A stretch of 64,000 nt of DNA from Endozoicomonas_A sp049275935. GTDB lineage: Bacteria; Pseudomonadota; Gammaproteobacteria; Pseudomonadales; Endozoicomonadaceae. Below, piece by piece: positions 31,950 through 41,209 of the stretch. The stretch lies in contig NZ_CP184830.1 of NCBI RefSeq assembly GCF_049275935.1, positions 6,138,001 through 6,202,000 on the forward strand, in the 5' to 3' direction. Positions within the stretch are counted from its first letter, which is position 1; every line of letters begins with the position of its first letter. Position numbers and translations under genes: made by a program. The notes beneath the pieces were generated by a model. It made no database searches. It was given only the letters and a program-made list of their open reading frames with translations, and was not told the origin of the DNA.

Positions 31950-33251
31950 CTACATTCTCTTTAGTTGATAAATTAACTGATTCATTATTCCGCTAAACCT
32001 AGCAGCCAGCCATTGTAAATTTGATTTATTAAAAAACTTCCATGATAGATATATTTCGGCGTTATTGAGCGAACAAAGCACTCTATAATATTTCCAATTT
32101 TTTTCGTTCTTATTTAAAGTATATCTTGCAGACACCCCTAAGGTCTGAATTCCAAAAGGAAATTTAAATGCAAACCAAAGTGGCTGACTATTAATTACAA
32201 GATCACATTCATCTGTCGTATTTAGCTCACTAAAAGTACCATCCTTGAAGCTAAACTCTACTTTCTTTGATATATCATTAATTTCTACAGTGACAGGTTT
32301 AAGAATAAACCTAAACAAACTAGAAAAGTCGTACTTTATCTGCTTAAACCTTTCATTAAAAGCCTCTCTAACAGCCTCAATAGATTTTAATGCTGACGTT
32401 TCAAAAGTATTGTCAAAGTTACTTTCAAGTGCTTCGTATTTTTTTTTACTAGCTACATTGTTAAATGCCATGCCAAGCGTATATGTATCACCAGGATATA
32501 AGAGGGTGTAGTCTAACGACTTGCTCATCATGTGTTCGCAAAAATCTAATGGTGAATTGTGATAATTGTTCATATAGGCATTATCATCTTTACAGAAGTA
32601 CACCAAGCTGGCGAAAGGTATAGTGACAGAAGCCCCTAGATCAATATGATTATTAGAGCAGTTTATCAGAGTATTTTTCGCCATTAGTGGAAGGTGGTTA
32701 CCCCTGTCTGCCTGTCCAGAATAGCCAGCAATTGAGAATTGGTTAAGCACCACATCAGGTGAACCAATATCACCTTTCACAATGTTGCAATCTCTTTGGT
32801 TTAGTTCAGAATCATTGATATTAAAAATCACTTCCTCGTCAGCCATAACACCAAGTGCAGAGTCCATACCTCCTACTTGATAGCAATAGACTTTTGTTTG
32901 ATCTGAAAGCTTAACAATTTCACGGTGAGGCAATATTTCAAAACTATTAAACCCAAAGCCCTTCAATGCTTTTATCATTTTATTTGAGTTATTCTTATGA
33001 TAAAGAACTGTAACTTTATTTTTAAAAGATTCTGGTAAAGTTTTAAGTGTTGGGATGTGAAAGTGGTCAGGATGTTCATGTGAAATCCATAAATAGTCTA
33101 TATTTTCATAGTCTAACGATTCTTTCGATGCTTGAGGTTTTAATGACCAAGAATCATTAAAGGCTGTACCAAAAAGCCATGGATCAGTTAATATTTTTAT
33201 GTCTTCAGTATGAATTACAATACATGCATGTGAAATTAATGTTATTTTCAT
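31950..33251 (-). CDS. MBL-fold metallohydrolase (UlaG/CMP-sialate-hydroxylase-like)
   Basis: 433 residues. The metallo-beta-lactamase fold is clear: LISHACIVIHTEDIKILTDP at the N-terminus, then the metal motif SHEHPDHFH (HxHxDH variant), and LLYPGDTYTLG later. The N-terminal strand, the DPWLFGTAFNDSW stretch and the C-terminal ~150-residue extension resemble the large domain of CMP-N-acetylneuraminate hydroxylase-like proteins, but without a Rieske iron-sulfur domain. Proteins of this type occur in surface-polysaccharide loci and may modify a nucleotide sugar. The gene is AT-rich and lies between the two oxidoreductase copies. Confidence 0.7.
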   Translation of the reverse strand: MKITLISHACIVIHTEDIKILTDPWLFGTAFNDSWSLKPQASKESLDYENIDYLWISHEHPDHFHIPTLKTLPESFKNKVTVLYHKNNSNKMIKALKGFGFNSFEILPHREIVKLSDQTKVYCYQVGGMDSALGVMADEEVIFNINDSELNQRDCNIVKGDIGSPDVVLNQFSIAGYSGQADRGNHLPLMAKNTLINCSNNHIDLGASVTIPFASLVYFCKDDNAYMNNYHNSPLDFCEHMMSKSLDYTLLYPGDTYTLGMAFNNVASKKKYEALESNFDNTFETSALKSIEAVREAFNERFKQIKYDFSSLFRFILKPVTVEINDISKKVEFSFKDGTFSELNTTDECDLVINSQPLWFAFKFPFGIQTLGVSARYTLNKNEKNWKYYRVLCSLNNAEIYLSWKFFNKSNLQWLAARFSGIMNQLIYQLKRM

Positions 33252-33459
33252 AGTTTTAATCTCTAATATTTTCTAAATCATATAGCGAACCTGTAGAAAG
33301 AGCTCTACAAAGAAAAAGGATACCTTACAGTTTCAACCTGCTAATTTATTGAAACTCATTTCAGATAATTTCGACTCAGAAAAAAATTTAACGCACTTTT
33401 CAATTAAACGTTGCTGAAATAAGACAATTAGTGCGAATGTCTGATAATTCCGAAGTGTC

Positions 33460-35595
33460 TCAGCCCTCACGCAGGTAATCAGCCACATCAACAGCTACAC
33501 GTGCCACCTCAATAATTTCTTCCATTGGAATTGGCGAAGGTTTGCCTTCACGAATGGCTCTCAGAAATGCCTCAACACAAGCTTTTTGACCTTTATCCTG
33601 TTTACTAAGATTCATCTTTTTAAAGCTCGGCCATTCAAAACCGGTCATCTTGCGAAAATTATCAATCTGAAGGGTTGCGCCGGCGGCAAACACCTCAATA
33701 CGCTCTTTAGGGAAACTGCTGCCACCATTAGCGAGGTAGTGAATCACGCCAAAAGAGCCATCAGCAAAATTCAACATAATAGCTGCTTTGTCTTCCCGAA
33801 TCGCCACCGAAGGCACGTTACCAACCTGGGTGGCTTGATAACTGGTTATAGGACTGCCCGCGAGGTACCGCATTAGATCAATATAGTGACAGGCTTCACC
33901 TAATATACGACCACCACCGACAGCTGGATCCTGAGTCCAGTGATCAGCCGGAATAGCTCCCGCATTCATGGTCATTATAAAAGATTTGGGTTCTTTTATA
34001 GCATCCAACAGAGTTTTCATTTTCTGAATCTGTGGGGAGAAGCGTCGATTATAACCAACCATCAAACGCGGCTGAATTTCCGCTACGCCCAGCGCTTCAA
34101 CTATACCGTCGATCTCATCATGATTGAGAGCCAGTGGCTTTTCTACAAACACATTTTTGCCTGCTTGCAAAGCCTCAGTAACAAAAGCAGCATGGCTGTT
34201 ATGCTGAGTGACAATGGTGACGGTATTAATAGCAGGATTAGCCAGCATGTCATCAACAGAGGTGGAAGCCTCAGTAAAACCGGCCTTCTTGCCATGATGA
34301 ACACCACTTACACCACCGCTAGTGACAATAGTGTGAAATTTTGCCCTGGCTTTATCAAACGCAGGGATAAGAATACGTGATGCATAATTGCCAGCTCCAA
34401 TAAACCCACATACAGGATCAGTGGTGAGATAAGCAGGTGTTTTATTAGACAGTGCTACTCGATCAACCCGCAATGCATCAACCGATTGCTTGGGATACTG
34501 CAAAAGAATACCCAATGTCTTCGGTTCATCCGTTAAGGTTTGGTAGGCTTTAAGGGCATCATTAAATGCAAACCGATGGGAGATCAATGGTTTCATATCC
34601 AGCCGCTCATCCGCCATCATATCCAGAATGGCTTCAAAGTTACGCTGCTCCGTCCATCGGACAAAGCCCATTGGATAGTCCTGCCCCTTTTCTTCATAGT
34701 TGCTATCGTAACGACCAGGGCCGTAAGAGCAGGAAACCTGAAAAATGAGCTCTTTTTCATAAAAGTCCGCCCGACTCAGATTAAGGCCGGTAACCCCTAC
34801 CAAAATAATGCGGCCACGCTTACGACTCATGCGTGCAGCTTGAGTCACTGGATCATTAGATTTGGTACTGGCTGTAACCAATACGGCATCCACGCCTTTA
34901 CCCCGGGAAAACGCCATACCTGCCGCAACTGGGTCTTCACCTTGAGCAAGATTAACCGTTTCAGCACCAAACAACCGAGCCAGCGCCAATTTATCTTCAT
35001 CAAAATCAACACCCAATACCCGACAACCTTGGGCACGAAGCAGCTGTACCGTCACCAAACCAATTAGACCAAGGCCAGTTACCACCACGCATTCACCCAG
35101 CGTTGGTTGGGCCAGTCGAACGCCTTGTAAGCCAATCGCTGCAAGGACGGTAAAGGCTGCCGATTCATCGTCTACATTATCTGGAATCTTTGCACACAGG
35201 TTTTGTGGTACCCGCACAATATCTGCATGGGGGCCATTACTGACCACTCGGTCACCAATAGAAAACCCTCTAACACCATTGCCCGTTTCAAGCACAACAC
35301 CAGTATGGCAATAGCCCAATGGCAATGGCTGATCCAGCTTTGACTTGACAGCGTCCAGTGTGGTAGCCAAACCATCGGTACGCACTTTTTCAATCACCAT
35401 TTTTACTTTATCTGGCTGCTGTCGTGCTTTTTCTAACAGGTTGGCCTGACCGAATTCAACTAGCATACGTTCCGTGCCAGCAGAAATTAGCGATGTTTTA
35501 CTTTGTATTAATAGCTGGCCGCTTTTAGATTTGGGTGATGGTGTTTCAACTAGTGTGGTTTCACCGGTGGACATGTTTTGGAGGATTTGCAACAT
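33460..35595 (-). CDS. Bi-domain oxidoreductase: zinc-type alcohol dehydrogenase fused to Gfo/Idh/MocA
   Basis: 711 residues in two halves. Residues 1-360 are a medium-chain dehydrogenase (GYCHTGVVLETGNGV, VVTGLGLIGLVTVQLLRAQG, and KRGRIILVGVTG). Residues 390-711 are a Gfo/Idh/MocA protein (GFIGAGNYASRILIPAFDKA, VTIVTQHNSHAAF, and FVEKPLALN with the catalytic-type Lys). This fusion is found in O-antigen and capsule loci next to heparinase-family proteins and probably oxidises a nucleotide sugar or a glycan precursor; the substrate is unknown. It is full-length, unlike the fragment at 31206-31742. Confidence 0.88.
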   Translation of the reverse strand: MLQILQNMSTGETTLVETPSPKSKSGQLLIQSKTSLISAGTERMLVEFGQANLLEKARQQPDKVKMVIEKVRTDGLATTLDAVKSKLDQPLPLGYCHTGVVLETGNGVRGFSIGDRVVSNGPHADIVRVPQNLCAKIPDNVDDESAAFTVLAAIGLQGVRLAQPTLGECVVVTGLGLIGLVTVQLLRAQGCRVLGVDFDEDKLALARLFGAETVNLAQGEDPVAAGMAFSRGKGVDAVLVTASTKSNDPVTQAARMSRKRGRIILVGVTGLNLSRADFYEKELIFQVSCSYGPGRYDSNYEEKGQDYPMGFVRWTEQRNFEAILDMMADERLDMKPLISHRFAFNDALKAYQTLTDEPKTLGILLQYPKQSVDALRVDRVALSNKTPAYLTTDPVCGFIGAGNYASRILIPAFDKARAKFHTIVTSGGVSGVHHGKKAGFTEASTSVDDMLANPAINTVTIVTQHNSHAAFVTEALQAGKNVFVEKPLALNHDEIDGIVEALGVAEIQPRLMVGYNRRFSPQIQKMKTLLDAIKEPKSFIMTMNAGAIPADHWTQDPAVGGGRILGEACHYIDLMRYLAGSPITSYQATQVGNVPSVAIREDKAAIMLNFADGSFGVIHYLANGGSSFPKERIEVFAAGATLQIDNFRKMTGFEWPSFKKMNLSKQDKGQKACVEAFLRAIREGKPSPIPMEEIIEVARVAVDVADYLREG

Positions 35596-35617
35596 AAATC
35601 AAATACTAACTGAAATA

Positions 35618-36514
35618 TTATTTGGCTAAATTAATACAGCGAACTAAATCATCGAAAGAGTTATATTGATACGTTTCAACTCCATCAGGTCGAACAACCA
35701 CATCTGAAGCTATAACACTACATCCTAGAAATAGAGCTTCTCTCACACTGACGCTATCACCATCCGTCGATGTAAGTCTGAAAAATAACTTCGCATGTCT
35801 AAATAAAGGCCATAACTGTTTTTGACCAACAAGAAGGCATAGTCGACCCTGTTTTTGAAAGGATTTGATCATGTTCAAGACATTTGAAGGAAGTTTTTCA
35901 GATTCATACTCAGGTATCGCAAGTAAGAGCCTTTCACTCCTATAGACACTCAACAACTCTAAGCTAGTTGATATACCATATAAATCTAAACCATTAGAGC
36001 ACGGTATATATCGCCATGCAGAGTTAATCCAGAACGAACCATTATCAACAAATGATCTAACATCCTTATCATAAGTTTCTATAATTTTTTCCTCATCTGC
36101 AATTCGAGGTGGAATGAAAGGAATAAAGACCTCTACATTTACTGCTTCTTTAATAGGGCTATAAAATGAAATAAGCTTTTCATTCACAACCTTAATTCCG
36201 AATGAACCCTTTAAAAAATAAAGCAAAAGTTTCTTTTTCATACCTGAAAAATGTCTAGATGCATTGTGATCATAAAAAATGCATCTCTTAGATTTCCCAA
36301 ATAGAGTAAGAAATAAAACCAACTTTATGTTTAAGCTATGAACTTCGTAAATAGAGAAGTTACCAAAAATCAAGTTTAGGATAGAACTGAAACTACCAAG
36401 ATCTATTTTTTTTGTAACTTCATTATCAATAGATTGATTTAAACGGCGATCTGCATAGACACTAACTCCACCCAAAGGTGGAGGAAATCGAGCTACTATA
36501 CCAACAACATTCAT
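35618..36514 (-). CDS. Putative glycosyltransferase (GT4-like, short)
   Basis: 298 residues. The glycine-rich N-terminus VGIVARFPPPLGGVSVYADR is typical of GT-B enzymes. The C-terminal half contains KLFFRLTSTDGDSVSVREALFLGCSVIAS, the GT4 donor-site region with a Glu (REAL) in place. It is shorter than usual because the region linking the two domains is compact. Donor and acceptor cannot be predicted. The gene lies 8 bases from the polymerase gene and is clearly AT-rich. Confidence 0.75.
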   Translation of the reverse strand: MNVVGIVARFPPPLGGVSVYADRRLNQSIDNEVTKKIDLGSFSSILNLIFGNFSIYEVHSLNIKLVLFLTLFGKSKRCIFYDHNASRHFSGMKKKLLLYFLKGSFGIKVVNEKLISFYSPIKEAVNVEVFIPFIPPRIADEEKIIETYDKDVRSFVDNGSFWINSAWRYIPCSNGLDLYGISTSLELLSVYRSERLLLAIPEYESEKLPSNVLNMIKSFQKQGRLCLLVGQKQLWPLFRHAKLFFRLTSTDGDSVSVREALFLGCSVIASDVVVRPDGVETYQYNSFDDLVRCINLAK

Positions 36515-36521
36515 ATAAATA

Positions 36522-37610
36522 CTAATACAACCATGTCTTGTAGGGAAAAATATTACCCGCTAGAAATGAGACAAATATATTATAACACCAATAAGCAGAA
36601 CTGATGAATACAATAGTAACATTAACAATCAATGAATTATAAAACTTAAATTTAGCTACATTATTGATTACAATAATGCTGAATAGAAAATCAATAACAA
36701 GTGATAATCTACTAGCAAGCATAGGTATATCTAGCAATATAAAAAACACACATAAAAATGTAAAAAACAGAGAGATCAAAGCATTGCTATTTAAATCATT
36801 ATATTTGATTTTAAAGTAGAGAACAGCTAATCCAAATAATATATATTTAAAGACAAATAGATTAGACGCAGCTTCTTTGAAATTATTGGTATAACCAAGT
36901 ATTTTATATTTCAGATAACTTTCACCAACAAAGGCTTGGAACCAATTTACAACATAAACTAAATCGATAAGAATTGAAAATACTAATGAAAGCCCTAGTA
37001 AAGTCCAAAATCTAGCCCCAGTGTTACATCTTTCAAAAATAACTTTATTAGCTATAACGAGAAGCAAAACTAAAAATGAAAATATGTGGATGAAAGAGGC
37101 CAAGAACAAAAGTAAAAATGAGGCAAAATATCGTTTAACGTTATAAAAATAAAATCCTGCAAAAATTAGTGACAATGCAAGAGTCCATCGTATTTGAATA
37201 AACTCTGAACTTATATAAACCAACGAAAAATAAACAAATAGGGAAACCACAGGATTTAATGAGAGTTTATTAAAAATATACCCTTTGCTAGAGATACTAA
37301 TAGCAGCAAGTAAAGCTAAAAATAGAAAGCCTGGCATCCCAAGTGTGCTAAAAAACGAATTTGTTATCGAGTATAACGGTTCCATTCCATTACGATCGAA
37401 GAAATCAAACTTTAAAATATTCAGGCGTGATGCCTCATAGATATTTATATAAGCTTCATAATCAGCTCCAGAAAAATGCCTAAAGGCCGTAAATAATATA
37501 ATCAGAAACAAAAATAGATAAAGACAAGCCTGTAAATCTTTCTTATTAAGAAAAGGTGAAATTAAGGCAATTAAAGTCAAATAAAAAACAAGAAAATAAT
37601 AATCTAACAA
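36522..37610 (-). CDS. EpsG/Wzy-like O-antigen polymerase
   Basis: 362 residues with about ten membrane segments spread across the length. The EpsG-family landmark is present: LFTAFRHFSGADYEAYINIYE (residues ~40-60), followed by MEPLYSITNSFFSTLG. These proteins link repeat units on the periplasmic side in the Wzx/Wzy pathway. The frame starts at TTG in an AT-rich spacer with no strong ribosome site. Assignment is by topology plus the short motif, as Wzy sequences are poorly conserved. Confidence 0.75.
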   Translation of the reverse strand: MLDYYFLVFYLTLIALISPFLNKKDLQACLYLFLFLIILFTAFRHFSGADYEAYINIYEASRLNILKFDFFDRNGMEPLYSITNSFFSTLGMPGFLFLALLAAISISSKGYIFNKLSLNPVVSLFVYFSLVYISSEFIQIRWTLALSLIFAGFYFYNVKRYFASFLLLFLASFIHIFSFLVLLLVIANKVIFERCNTGARFWTLLGLSLVFSILIDLVYVVNWFQAFVGESYLKYKILGYTNNFKEAASNLFVFKYILFGLAVLYFKIKYNDLNSNALISLFFTFLCVFFILLDIPMLASRLSLVIDFLFSIIVINNVAKFKFYNSLIVNVTIVFISSAYWCYNIFVSFLAGNIFPYKTWLY

Positions 37611-37661
37611 AATCTATATACCGCCAGCCAACTTAATAATCGCATATAGCATCAAAATAGA

Positions 37662-38768
37662 TCATCTATTATCTAATTCAACGATATGCTCAAACCATTT
37701 GTTATTAATATTATTTAAACTAAAGCGCAAACTCATGGAATAAGCATTATGTGCCAACTGGGAATATAGGACTTGATCAGTAGCAAGCAACTCAACCTTT
37801 TCGATAAATTCGGTCTCATTTCCATCATTTACAAGAAAACCATTTAATTCATTTTTTATCAATTCTCTAGGCCCAGTAGGACAGTCAAAAGATATCAAAG
37901 GCAATGAAAAAGAGTTTGCTTCAATTAATACCATTGGAAGCCCTTCATAGTAAGAAGTCAGTAATAATATATCAGAGTCTCTATAATAGTCCTCAATATT
38001 ACTTACCAGTCCAACTAACTGAACCCTATCTGATAACTCATATTTATTTATCAAATTTTGAATTTCATCTTTAAGATTACCCTCCCCTATGATTGTCAAT
38101 TGAAAATCAATTTTTAAATTACTTACGATTGACATTAACCTATCATAACCTTTTTGTTCAACTAGCCTTCCTACTGATAATAACTTTACTGGTTTACTCA
38201 CTGTTTTATTAGAAATTACACCTTGCCCAGGCAGCTCTGTGAGTGGATTTACCATCACAGAGGTAGATTCTCTTTTAAAAGGATTTTTTTTAGAGTAGAC
38301 CTTCTTATCTCTATCTGTTAATACAAACAACTTATCTGCTCTGAAAAATGCAATCAATCTAATCACTCTTTTTAATCTATTTTTATATGCATAGTAATTA
38401 TTATGCTCGCAGACAATCACTTTGTTTTTAAAGAAAAGCAAGGAAAACAAAAAACGAATGGATATATCAGTACCAGACAAAACTAAGACTTTACTCTTTC
38501 TACTCCTTAAAAAACCATACAATATGAAAAACCTACGAAACTGTTCAAAAACAAAAGAGAATTTATTTTTTGATCTGTAGTTAAATTTTAAAGATGTTCT
38601 TGTAATATTGTTAGACAGTTTATAAAAGTCATTTTCAGCTAAGTCTCCAGTCACAAGCTCAACATTTACACCATCAATCTCTGACCAACTATTACACAAG
38701 TTCGATGCAACTCTTTCAGCACCACCAGATTGCAAACTACCTAATATAAAGGCTATATCAACTTTCAT
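37662..38768 (-). CDS. Glycosyltransferase family 4
   Basis: 368 residues. N-terminal FILGSLQSGGAERVASNLCN is the classical GT4 glycine-rich loop. The donor domain has LLSVGRLVEQKGYDRLMSIV, FQLTIIGEGNLKDEIQNLI and SYYEGLPMVLIEANSFSLPL, with the E-x7-E catalytic Glu pair. It works on the cytoplasmic face to extend the lipid-linked repeat. Its start overlaps the end of the next upstream gene by 11 bases, so translation is coupled. Confidence 0.9.
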   Translation of the reverse strand: MKVDIAFILGSLQSGGAERVASNLCNSWSEIDGVNVELVTGDLAENDFYKLSNNITRTSLKFNYRSKNKFSFVFEQFRRFFILYGFLRSRKSKVLVLSGTDISIRFLFSLLFFKNKVIVCEHNNYYAYKNRLKRVIRLIAFFRADKLFVLTDRDKKVYSKKNPFKRESTSVMVNPLTELPGQGVISNKTVSKPVKLLSVGRLVEQKGYDRLMSIVSNLKIDFQLTIIGEGNLKDEIQNLINKYELSDRVQLVGLVSNIEDYYRDSDILLLTSYYEGLPMVLIEANSFSLPLISFDCPTGPRELIKNELNGFLVNDGNETEFIEKVELLATDQVLYSQLAHNAYSMSLRFSLNNINNKWFEHIVELDNR

Positions 38769-40020
38769 AAGACTTAGCTACTTTCTGATCTTTAAAAAAT
38801 GAAACAAAAATAGAAAAAACAAGTACACCATATATATGTATAATTGATAAAAATCTTAACTTAGTTATTGGGACTAAATGATCATGAAAATCATCAAAAT
38901 CTTTTGAGCTTTTTTCTAAAGAAAACTCATTAGCTCTAATATAGTTTTTTTTCCGTATTTTATTGTAATCTTCGTCACTACAATTGAATAAAGATTTAAC
39001 AATGTCAGTTATTTTAGATTTTTGATATTTAAGGCCATCCTCTTGGATATATTGGCCTTCCGTTTCATAAATATAACCGTAGCTCAATGGTTCTTTAAGA
39101 GAATCAATACCTATAATGGAAGGACAAGAACGACCAGCGGCTAAAATTAATGTAGTACCACTACCAACAAAACAATCTGCTGAGTCAATAATATCTCCTA
39201 ACTTATCGTATGCAATGTTATCTTTTAAATGCACACAATCTCGTAAACCTAATTCTTTTATTTTTGAATTTATCTCACCTGATAAAGGTCCATTTCCATA
39301 GATACAATACTCTGCATCAATACCATCATCAATTAATTCCCTCATGACTTGTAACATAGAGAGATTATAGGTTTTAAAATCAACCAATCGACCAATTGAT
39401 ATAATTTTAAATTTTAAACCCTTTCCTTTTGATAGAAAGCTTTTATGAATTGGAACACCCATTTTCAATAAAAACACATCGTTCTGAGACGAATAATATT
39501 GATCCGCAACAACATTTCTAGTTACTGCACCGGTCGCCATAAAATTTTGAACTGGATAATAATCAATGATCTTAGAAATTAATATTTTATTAAAATAACT
39601 ATCGCGTTCGAAGGCTATTATTTCAGCCGAGTGATATAGTCCGAATGAGGCCGTACAGCATAACAGCTTCCTGTAATATAACAGATTATAAAAAAACCAA
39701 CCTATTAGATTGCAAAAGTGGCATACATCAGCTTCTGCCAAAACTTTTCTAAACTCGACACTATAGTAACTCAAAAATAAAAATATCTTAAATCTCTGAA
39801 AAAACTTAAGTCTATAAACAGATGAGATATGATCATCAATGAAATAAACAGTTGCTACAGCTTTAATTTCATTCAAAAGCGATACATCATACTCCTTTGT
39901 CAAAAGAACAACACTAATCTCATTGCCTCTCTTCTTCAATTGTCTGCATTGTTCAAGTAACTGAGTCTGAATACCACCAATAAGAAAATCCGTATAAATA
40001 AATAAATACTTCTTATTCAT
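38758..40020 (-). CDS. Glycosyltransferase (GT4-like)
   Basis: 420 residues from the ATG at 40020, which overlaps the end of the flippase gene. N-terminus FIYTDFLIGGIQTQLLEQCRQ is GT-B-like, and FKIISIGRLVDFKTYNLSML begins the donor domain. The usual catalytic E-x7-E region is altered (DCFVGSGTTLILAAGRSCPS), so it is a divergent member. A hydrophobic segment near the C-terminus (LSIIHIYGVLVFSIFVSFF) may anchor it to the membrane. Its substrates are unknown. Confidence 0.75.
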   Translation of the reverse strand: MNKKYLFIYTDFLIGGIQTQLLEQCRQLKKRGNEISVVLLTKEYDVSLLNEIKAVATVYFIDDHISSVYRLKFFQRFKIFLFLSYYSVEFRKVLAEADVCHFCNLIGWFFYNLLYYRKLLCCTASFGLYHSAEIIAFERDSYFNKILISKIIDYYPVQNFMATGAVTRNVVADQYYSSQNDVFLLKMGVPIHKSFLSKGKGLKFKIISIGRLVDFKTYNLSMLQVMRELIDDGIDAEYCIYGNGPLSGEINSKIKELGLRDCVHLKDNIAYDKLGDIIDSADCFVGSGTTLILAAGRSCPSIIGIDSLKEPLSYGYIYETEGQYIQEDGLKYQKSKITDIVKSLFNCSDEDYNKIRKKNYIRANEFSLEKSSKDFDDFHDHLVPITKLRFLSIIHIYGVLVFSIFVSFFKDQKVAKSYES

Positions 40021-41209
40021 AATCACTTACAAAATGTAAAATTATATAATTCAAAATAACTTTAGAGGCTGATATTAAAACCATTAACCATATCAGTTGA
40101 GTTCCAGTAAAAAAGAGTGACAAAGAACAAAAAATTATTAAAAATAAAGTTTCGATCAATGAAACTTTATACTTACTAATCCTCGATAATATTAGATAGC
40201 CACTACAATAGCCTATAGAATTTAACACCAAATTTATTGATAGTGGAAAAAAATACGAAATAGCCCCTAACTGTTTTTCAGATAGTAATAATGTCACTAA
40301 CTCACTTGAAAATAAATTTAAAAGCAAGCTACTTAGACTGAATAGAATGCATGAGGTGATACTTACTCTATACATATAAAGCTTTGCATCACTAAAGGTC
40401 ATTTTACTTACATTAGAAAAGTAAAATGTGCTGTAAAAAGCTGCTGACAAGCTCAACATGATCTCAAATATTCTTTGTGCAGCAAAATATTGCCCCATTT
40501 CAGAAAAACCATAGCTATCATTTAGACTATCTCTAATAAGACCAGTTGTAATTATCCCCGACATAAGAGAGATAAATCCATATAAATAGAATGGTGTTGG
40601 ATTCCCTTTTTCTTCTTTAACTGGCTCACCACTCCTCACCATAGCTACCTTACCACTAAAAATTAAATAGAAAGACAAAGCTCCAGGTCGGATTAAAACA
40701 GCAACGATGAGAACTAAATAGCTTTCATAACTTATAGCAAGACATACTATAAACATTCCAACTACGGTATTTGCAATAGAGAATAAAAAATAATCACGAC
40801 TATTATTCTGTTTTGCATTGACAGCTTGAACTGAAATAAACAACTGATAGACTATTGGAAGAAATAATAATACAACATAAACAGGAAGGGAAAGCTGAAT
40901 GCTGAAAAACTTTTCAACTTTAGAGGAAAAAATGATTACAAGAAGTACTGAAAGGTATCCAAAGCTAGTATAAAAAACAGTTGTTTTATGGTCTGATATA
41001 GAGGAACTAATTAAGTTATTCGACAATCCTGAAGTAAACAAAGCCATTAGAAATGTTGAAAACAATAAGAATTGCCCATAAAGAGCATATGATTCCTCAC
41101 TTAAGTTTATAGCAGCAAACTTATTTAGAATTATTGAAATAACAAGCGCAATTAAAGTACTTCCTGATGAAGAAAATACATTTTTAAGTTTATAAAGAAT
41201 CTCTTGCAT
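40013..41209 (-). CDS. Wzx-type polysaccharide flippase
   Basis: 398 residues with about twelve hydrophobic segments separated by short loops, as expected for a MOP-superfamily exporter. An N-terminal amphipathic start (MQEILYKLKNVFSSSGSTLI) is followed by membrane helices. It would move the lipid-linked repeat unit to the periplasm for the Wzy polymerase. Its start overlaps the wecE stop by 20 bases. Assignment is from topology and from the position beside glycosyltransferases and a polymerase. Confidence 0.82.
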   Translation of the reverse strand: MQEILYKLKNVFSSSGSTLIALVISIILNKFAAINLSEESYALYGQFLLFSTFLMALFTSGLSNNLISSSISDHKTTVFYTSFGYLSVLLVIIFSSKVEKFFSIQLSLPVYVVLLFLPIVYQLFISVQAVNAKQNNSRDYFLFSIANTVVGMFIVCLAISYESYLVLIVAVLIRPGALSFYLIFSGKVAMVRSGEPVKEEKGNPTPFYLYGFISLMSGIITTGLIRDSLNDSYGFSEMGQYFAAQRIFEIMLSLSAAFYSTFYFSNVSKMTFSDAKLYMYRVSITSCILFSLSSLLLNLFSSELVTLLLSEKQLGAISYFFPLSINLVLNSIGYCSGYLILSRISKYKVSLIETLFLIIFCSLSLFFTGTQLIWLMVLISASKVILNYIILHFVSDYE

